DNA of 64,000 nt from Argopecten irradians (Eukaryota; Mollusca; Bivalvia; Pectinida; Pectinidae). The stretch covers positions 20,089,255 to 20,153,254 of the forward strand of contig NC_091138.1 in assembly GCF_041381155.1 (NCBI RefSeq), read 5' to 3'. The translations under genes and the position numbers were made by a program. How positions within the stretch are numbered: the first letter of the stretch is position 1; each line of letters begins with the position of its first letter. Positions 63,803 through 64,000 of the stretch are shown here, one piece after another. Below the pieces are notes generated by a model. The model was not told the origin of the DNA, did not search any database, and saw nothing but the letters and a program-made list of their open reading frames with translations.

Positions 63803-64000
63803 ACCACATTGCCAGACCACGGCCGCTCGTGCATGGAGCCTTCGCTGGTAGATCACCTCAGGACACAGCCCATAGTTGGGAATTTAATAATATAAATACG
63901 TAATTACCAACACATATCTCAATAAGTACTTGTAAAAGATATATATTTCGTTCTTTTCCGTGTATATCTTGCTTTAAAGGAATGCTATAAACCACTGTGT

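Overview
This is nuclear DNA from an animal, most likely a bivalve mollusc. It is AT-rich, its genes are split by GT-AG introns, and it carries dispersed repeats of the kind found in scallop, mussel and oyster genomes: tRNA-headed SINEs, MITEs, and repeat families rich in GTCCGTCC-type runs. The phylum rests on repeat style and protein similarity recognised from memory, so it is an inference. The species cannot be named.

Three protein-coding loci can be supported, and the start of a fourth is likely. (1) At 896-2215 (+) lies an apparently intronless gene with a TATA box and a poly(A) signal. It encodes a 439-residue, Ser/Lys/Arg-rich, probably disordered protein of unknown family, with RVxF-like and SILK-like protein phosphatase 1 docking motifs. 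(2) At 13004-44323 (-) lies a complete 20-exon KIF19 gene (kinesin-8 family, 935 residues, all junctions in phase). Its introns are full of repeats and include one of 10.8 kb. (3) At 56023-61638 (-) lies a complete 12-coding-exon DNAI2 gene (outer-arm dynein intermediate chain 2, 601 residues). (4) Divergent from DNAI2, a short first coding exon at 62791-62840 (+) begins a gene that runs towards or past the window edge. A second promoter-like CpG/CRE patch lies at about 63388.

Both recognised genes serve motile cilia: DNAI2 is an outer dynein arm subunit, and KIF19 sets ciliary length at the tip. They are neighbours on the same strand in the order DNAI2 then KIF19, which is also the order I recall for human chromosome 17q25.1. 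This suggests very old conserved linkage.

The 11.7 kb between them (44324-56022) holds the most unusual structure. A 47-bp satellite of about 95 units (46043-51760) is interrupted near its left end by an insertion of about 1.1 kb with 14-bp perfect inverted ends, followed by a near-perfect 164-bp palindrome. Unamplified, inverted relatives of the satellite unit lie just beside it. Elsewhere, KIF19 exon 5 shows a local slippage burst: a 21-bp in-frame duplication inside the motor domain, and an 82-bp duplication that copies the exon end together with its splice donor.
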